DNA from: Sphingobacteriia bacterium
GTDB taxonomy: Bacteria; Bacteroidota; Bacteroidia; Chitinophagales; Chitinophagaceae
Assembly (NCBI GenBank): GCA_947460365.1
Contig: CANHJH010000008.1
Span: 1-36,747 of the forward strand
DNA length: 36,747 bases
Reading direction: 5' to 3'
Below are positions 33,706-36,747 of this stretch, piece by piece; the first letter of the stretch is position 1; each line of letters starts with the position of its first letter. A program made the translations under genes and the position numbers. The notes beneath the pieces are model-generated. The model ran no database searches, was not told the origin of the DNA, and saw only the letters and a list, made by a program, of their open reading frames with translations.

Positions 33706-34986
33706 ATGACGGTTTTTGATTCACTTAATTTAGCCTGGAGAACTGTTCGAAGCAATAAACTTCGTGCTGGAATTACTATAGCCATTATTGCATTTGGTAT
33801 AATGGCCTTAATTGGTATTATTACCGCTATTGAGGCGATGAATCAGAGCCTTAAGGAGAGCTTTTCTTCAATGGGTGCCAATGCTTTTAATATTCGATTT
33901 AAAGAGTCCAGAGCCAGAATGGGACCTGATGGGGGTGGTAATCAAGTAGTTAAAGTACGAAGAGGTTTAAAACAAAAAAAATCAAGTCTGGGTAAACCTA
34001 TCCGTTTAGAAGAAGCTGAATTCTTTAAATCTAATTTTAATTTCCCCGGATCAGGCGTTTGTATTTATAGAAGAGGCCCCGGTGCGCAGGAATTGCACTA
34101 TAAAGAGAAAAAAACCAACCCGCAGATAACTGTTTGGGGAGGTGATGAAAACTATTTGGCTGTAAACGGTTACTCCATCAACTTAGGAAGAAATTTAAAT
34201 AGCTTAGATATTCAAAGTGGCAGAAATGTTTGCTTAATTGGAAGCAATGTGGCAGAAAAACTATTTGGAAATAATCCTGAAAAATGCCTCGATAAAATCA
34301 TTAAAGTAGGGAGTAGTCCATATAGAATTATCGGATTATTAAAAAGTAAAGGATCGAGTGCAATGCTCAGGCAAGATGACATGATTCTTACCTCATATAC
34401 CAATGTCAGGAGATTCCCCAATGCTTCACAGTCTTATTTGTTAGGAGTTATTGTAAGAAATATCAATGAACTGCCCGTAGCTACCGATGAAGCCACCTCC
34501 GTATTCAGAGCAGTTAGGAAATTAGAACCTACGGAAGACAACAACTTTGTAATTGAAAAGAGCGATAAGTTCGCCGAAATGTTTATAGGCTTCTTAAGTA
34601 GTATTACCGGTGCTGCCAGTGCAATTGGACTAATTACTTTAATTGGCGCCGCTATTGGCTTAATGAATATTATGTTGGTTTCCGTAAATGAAAGAACCAA
34701 AGAAGTAGGATTAATCAAAGCATTAGGTGGAAAGAGTAAATATGTACGTCAACAGTTCTTATTCGAAAGTGTAATCATTAGTCTGCTAGGTGCATTCTTT
34801 GGAATTGTGTTAGGAATATTAGTGGGTAACCTGTTCGGGTTAGTATTGAAAACAGGGTTTGTAGTGCCTTGGGCTTGGGTAATCATCGGTATTGTGATAT
34901 GCACAGCAGTAGGACTAGCAGCCGGTATATATCCTGCAATGAAAGCTGCCAGATTAAATCCTATAGTTGCATTGAGGTACGAGTAG
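33706..34986 (+). CDS. MacB/FtsX-type ABC transporter permease
   Basis: Inner-membrane permease of a MacB-like or lipoprotein-release-type exporter. The N-terminal helix (about 18-44) follows the usual AWRTVRSNKLRAGIT start. A large periplasmic MacB_PCD domain spans about 45-295, and three C-terminal helices (about 303-330, 350-380, 385-410) form the FtsX domain. It ends in the family motif ARLNPIVALRYE. No ATPase or membrane-fusion gene is in the window, so the partner must be encoded elsewhere. The substrate is unknown. Its TAG stop coincides with a decayed GACGCCA repeat. Confidence 0.9.
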   Translation: MTVFDSLNLAWRTVRSNKLRAGITIAIIAFGIMALIGIITAIEAMNQSLKESFSSMGANAFNIRFKESRARMGPDGGGNQVVKVRRGLKQKKSSLGKPIRLEEAEFFKSNFNFPGSGVCIYRRGPGAQELHYKEKKTNPQITVWGGDENYLAVNGYSINLGRNLNSLDIQSGRNVCLIGSNVAEKLFGNNPEKCLDKIIKVGSSPYRIIGLLKSKGSSAMLRQDDMILTSYTNVRRFPNASQSYLLGVIVRNINELPVATDEATSVFRAVRKLEPTEDNNFVIEKSDKFAEMFIGFLSSITGAASAIGLITLIGAAIGLMNIMLVSVNERTKEVGLIKALGGKSKYVRQQFLFESVIISLLGAFFGIVLGILVGNLFGLVLKTGFVVPWAWVIIGIVICTAVGLAAGIYPAMKAARLNPIVALRYE

Positions 34987-35005
34987 AGCATACATGCTGA
35001 CGTCT
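34983..35005. repeat. decayed GACGCCA-type repeat after ABC permease
   Basis: Reads GTAGAGCATACATGCTGACG and on to TCT, sharing GTAGAG, CATGCTG and CGTCT with the intact units at 4736-4760 and 23018-23038, but no longer palindromic. Confidence 0.45.
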
Positions 35006-35009
35006 TGAA

Positions 35010-35062
35010 AAGTCAAAAGCCAAAAGTAAAAAGTAAAAATTCAAAGGTCAAAGCTTTGAATT
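35010..35062. repeat. GTCAAAAG-type tract at a convergent gene end
   Basis: Imperfect AAAGTCAAAAG/AAAGTAAAA units, ending in a hairpin ATTCAAAG (35039-35046) / CTTTGAAT (35054-35061) that may terminate one or both converging genes. Confidence 0.5.
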
Positions 35063-35067
35063 TCAGC

Positions 35068-35781
35068 TTATTTTTTATTCATGATTTTCAATTGCTCATT
35101 AATGTAGTATTTGATGTCTTCCTCTGTAAGATTTGCTCTCAGCCATTCGTAATTGGGGCGAAATTTCTGCATGAATTCTTGTAAAGTATCATTGGTGAAT
35201 CCTGTGTATTGGTTAACCAACTGTGCCGGAAATCTATAATTAATGTAAGCCTCACGTTCATTGGTCTCAAAAAATTGAAATGCTTTTCTTTTATTTTTTT
35301 CTTTACGTGAAAATCGATCAATATTTAAGGCGATGCCAGCTCCGGAATTTGCACTAGCAACTGCGGGAATTTTATATTGAACAATGTCTTCAAAAAAATC
35401 TTTTCTTCTTTCAATACTGTCTAGCTGATAGGCATTCATTCCTTTTGTTTTTACAGTAACATTTCCTAATGAATGTGTTAATGGAACAAGTTGTAGGTAA
35501 AGCGTATCATGTATTAATAATCGTTGTTGAAACAATACAGTATCAAAATGGTAACCCACCGCTGCAAATGAAAGGACCTGATTTTGAGTAACTTCTATCT
35601 TTAAAAGTCCTTTATTGCTGGTCATTACCGTATGTTGGGTATTTAAATTAGTAACACTGGCCAATGCAATGGGTTCATTGGTTGCACTATCTTTTAAATA
35701 GCCCCAAACATATTTTTTTTGTTGCGCAATAACTGTAGAGGAGAAAAGGAACATCAAAATAAATACATACAATGCCCGCAT
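35068..35781 (-). CDS. secreted carboxypeptidase-regulatory-like domain protein
   Basis: A 237-residue exported protein with a signal peptide (cleavage near VIAQ, about 19-20). Residues about 23-100 resemble the CarboxypepD_reg-like beta-sandwich (YLKDSATNEPIALASVTNLN...VLSFAAVGY), which is common at the N-termini of TonB-dependent receptors and surface proteins in Bacteroidota. Here no receptor barrel follows; the C-terminal half (100-237) is charged and helical with no recognised fold. Its -7 box TATTTTTG lies 12 nt before the ATG. Confidence 0.85.
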   Translation of the reverse strand: MRALYVFILMFLFSSTVIAQQKKYVWGYLKDSATNEPIALASVTNLNTQHTVMTSNKGLLKIEVTQNQVLSFAAVGYHFDTVLFQQRLLIHDTLYLQLVPLTHSLGNVTVKTKGMNAYQLDSIERRKDFFEDIVQYKIPAVASANSGAGIALNIDRFSRKEKNKRKAFQFFETNEREAYINYRFPAQLVNQYTGFTNDTLQEFMQKFRPNYEWLRANLTEEDIKYYINEQLKIMNKK

Positions 35782-35793
35782 ATCTTTTTTTTA

Positions 35794-35801
35794 CAAAAAT
35801 A
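35794..35801 (-). promoter_or_regulatory. -7 box for CarboxypepD_reg-like gene
   Basis: TATTTTTG on the minus strand, exact TAnnTTTG match, 12 nt before the start codon and just downstream of the metalloprotease terminator. Confidence 0.55.
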
Positions 35802-35806
35802 GGCAT

Positions 35807-35842
35807 AAAAATACCTCACAATCATGATGATTGTGAGGTATT
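35807..35842 (-). terminator. terminator of the metalloprotease gene
   Basis: A 15-bp perfect stem AATACCTCACAATCA (35810-35824) / TGATTGTGAGGTATT (35828-35842) with a 3-nt loop. Read on the minus strand it is followed by TTTT. It ends the metalloprotease transcript. Confidence 0.8.
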
Positions 35843-35875
35843 AAAAATATTTTCAATCAAATTATTGGCCCAAAG

Positions 35876-36747
35876 TTATTTAGGCTCTAATCCTTGTTTG
35901 ATTTTTTCTGTCAAATCCTGTAAATGAATTTTAGTCATTTTATCTTCAACTCCTGTTGATGATGCATTCAATTGAGCGCGTAATGCTATTAGCTGAGCTC
36001 TTACAATTGCAGGAACATCTGTTTTTTTCAAATCGGTACTTGAACTTGAGCCTCCACCAATACCAAAACTAACATTAACTAATGGTGTTGTTGGATTTAC
36101 AATGTTTAATAAACGTTCTACGTATGATTTCTGCAATAATCTGCGATACATGCTGATAGACTTCTTGCTCTTCACCTCACTAAAAATTCCGTTTTCTACG
36201 TCGTTTAATAATTCAATAGCAGCATATGCTTTGTCCAGTCCAAAACGCTCTCCGCTAAGTTGCAGCCTGTTTAGTCTGTCGGCACTAACTAAGTTGTTTA
36301 AAGCCGCATCTTGTAAGTTCATTATTGGATCATTACTAATCGGGTTATTAAATTTATTCCATAAGTTATGATCGATTAACCAACTTGGAGTTTCAAAAAC
36401 ATGTTTATTTAAAAAAGCTACCGCTTCTTTCTGGCGAGATTTTGGCGTTATTTCGTAAACTGCTTCGTCTTGTTCAACTGTTTTAAATGTTTCGTACACG
36501 CCTGCAACATTTGCAGTCACATGTCCTACATATCTTCTGAATTGACCTAACAACTGAACATACATGCTGCTGATATTTTCATATTGGTCAGCTGCTTCTT
36601 TTGTCCACTCAGGCAAGCCTTTAATAATACGCTTAAGATTAGCAATACCATATTCACTTGCTTTCACAGCGTTATCACTTAAGTCTTCACTTTGACTTCT
36701 TGGATCAGCTCTGTTACCCAATTCATAGGTACCAAACCAACGGCGAG
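35876..36747 (-). CDS. zinc-dependent metalloprotease, C-terminal fragment (DUF4953/met-zincin-like)
   Basis: The frame is open to the window edge, so the true start and the expected HExxH zinc site lie outside. Visible is the region after the active site: WFGTYELGNRADPRSQSEDL, followed by SDNAVKASEYGIANLKRI, typical of the DUF4953 (met-zincin) part of large Bacteroidota metalloproteases with DUF5117 domains. The rest is mostly helical. These enzymes are usually exported. The TTG at 36721 is not a real start because the conserved sequence continues upstream of it. Confidence 0.85.
   Translation of the reverse strand, partial: RRWFGTYELGNRADPRSQSEDLSDNAVKASEYGIANLKRIIKGLPEWTKEAADQYENISSMYVQLLGQFRRYVGHVTANVAGVYETFKTVEQDEAVYEITPKSRQKEAVAFLNKHVFETPSWLIDHNLWNKFNNPISNDPIMNLQDAALNNLVSADRLNRLQLSGERFGLDKAYAAIELLNDVENGIFSEVKSKKSISMYRRLLQKSYVERLLNIVNPTTPLVNVSFGIGGGSSSSTDLKKTDVPAIVRAQLIALRAQLNASSTGVEDKMTKIHLQDLTEKIKQGLEPK

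Noticed and set aside
36719-36721. TTG at 36721 as the start of the last gene
   Set aside because: Conserved coding sequence (RRWFGTYE) continues upstream to the window edge, so the gene is truncated by the window.

Overview
The window looks like a chromosomal segment of a Bacteroidota bacterium, most likely a Chitinophagales/Chitinophagaceae relative. Four things point there: AT-rich DNA; promoters of the Bacteroidota type (-7 box TAnnTTTG, -33 TTTG) instead of E. coli-like ones; mostly absent Shine-Dalgarno sequences; and lineage-typical genes (a 14-gene nuo operon with a short NuoG, a carboxypeptidase-regulatory-like secreted protein, a DUF4953-type zinc metalloprotease, a PstS-like lipoprotein followed by a TPR protein). 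The placement rests on protein and promoter style, not on a marker-gene tree.

Layout. 1-4027: ffh, then rpsP, rimM and dinB; a strong terminator separates rpsP from rimM, and dinB sits where trmD is often found. 4028-6487: a 1-Cys peroxiredoxin, an unrecognised small ORF and a secreted amidohydrolase. 6506-9420 (minus strand): three rRNA-modification genes, an RluA-family and an RsuA/RluB-family pseudouridine synthase and rlmN. 9589-14968: an AT-rich accessory stretch with a small secreted protein, a three-gene toxin/antitoxin/SecB-like chaperone operon bracketed by perfect 38-bp direct repeats, a PIN toxin with an overlapping 53-residue partner, a frameshifted secreted-protein pseudogene, and a lone protein ending in a PD-(D/E)XK-like nuclease domain. 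15001-16863 (minus): hisS and a low-molecular-weight protein tyrosine phosphatase. 16999-19952: a small two-TM protein, a PstS-like lipoprotein and a TPR protein. 20061-33617: nuoA to nuoN in canonical order, encoding respiratory complex I. 33706-36747: a MacB/FtsX-type ABC permease, a secreted CarboxypepD_reg-like protein, and the C-terminal part of a zinc metalloprotease that runs off the window.

How it works together. The conserved blocks are housekeeping: co-translational targeting, ribosome assembly and modification, histidine charging, and NADH oxidation coupled to quinone reduction and ion pumping. The most interesting part is 10029-11899. Its toxin-first order, its overlapping start and stop codons, and its third gene with SecB sequence features match the toxin-antitoxin-chaperone (TAC) design known from Mycobacterium tuberculosis HigB1-HigA1-SecB(TA), here in a Bacteroidota background and with a larger toxin.

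The non-coding DNA is also structured. A GACGCCA-type palindrome recurs at three gene 3' ends, TCAAAAG-type tracts recur at three places, a 38-bp terminator-like repeat occurs twice, an orphan promoter plus terminator could define a small RNA, and several genes have promoter boxes so close to the ATG that their mRNAs would be nearly leaderless.
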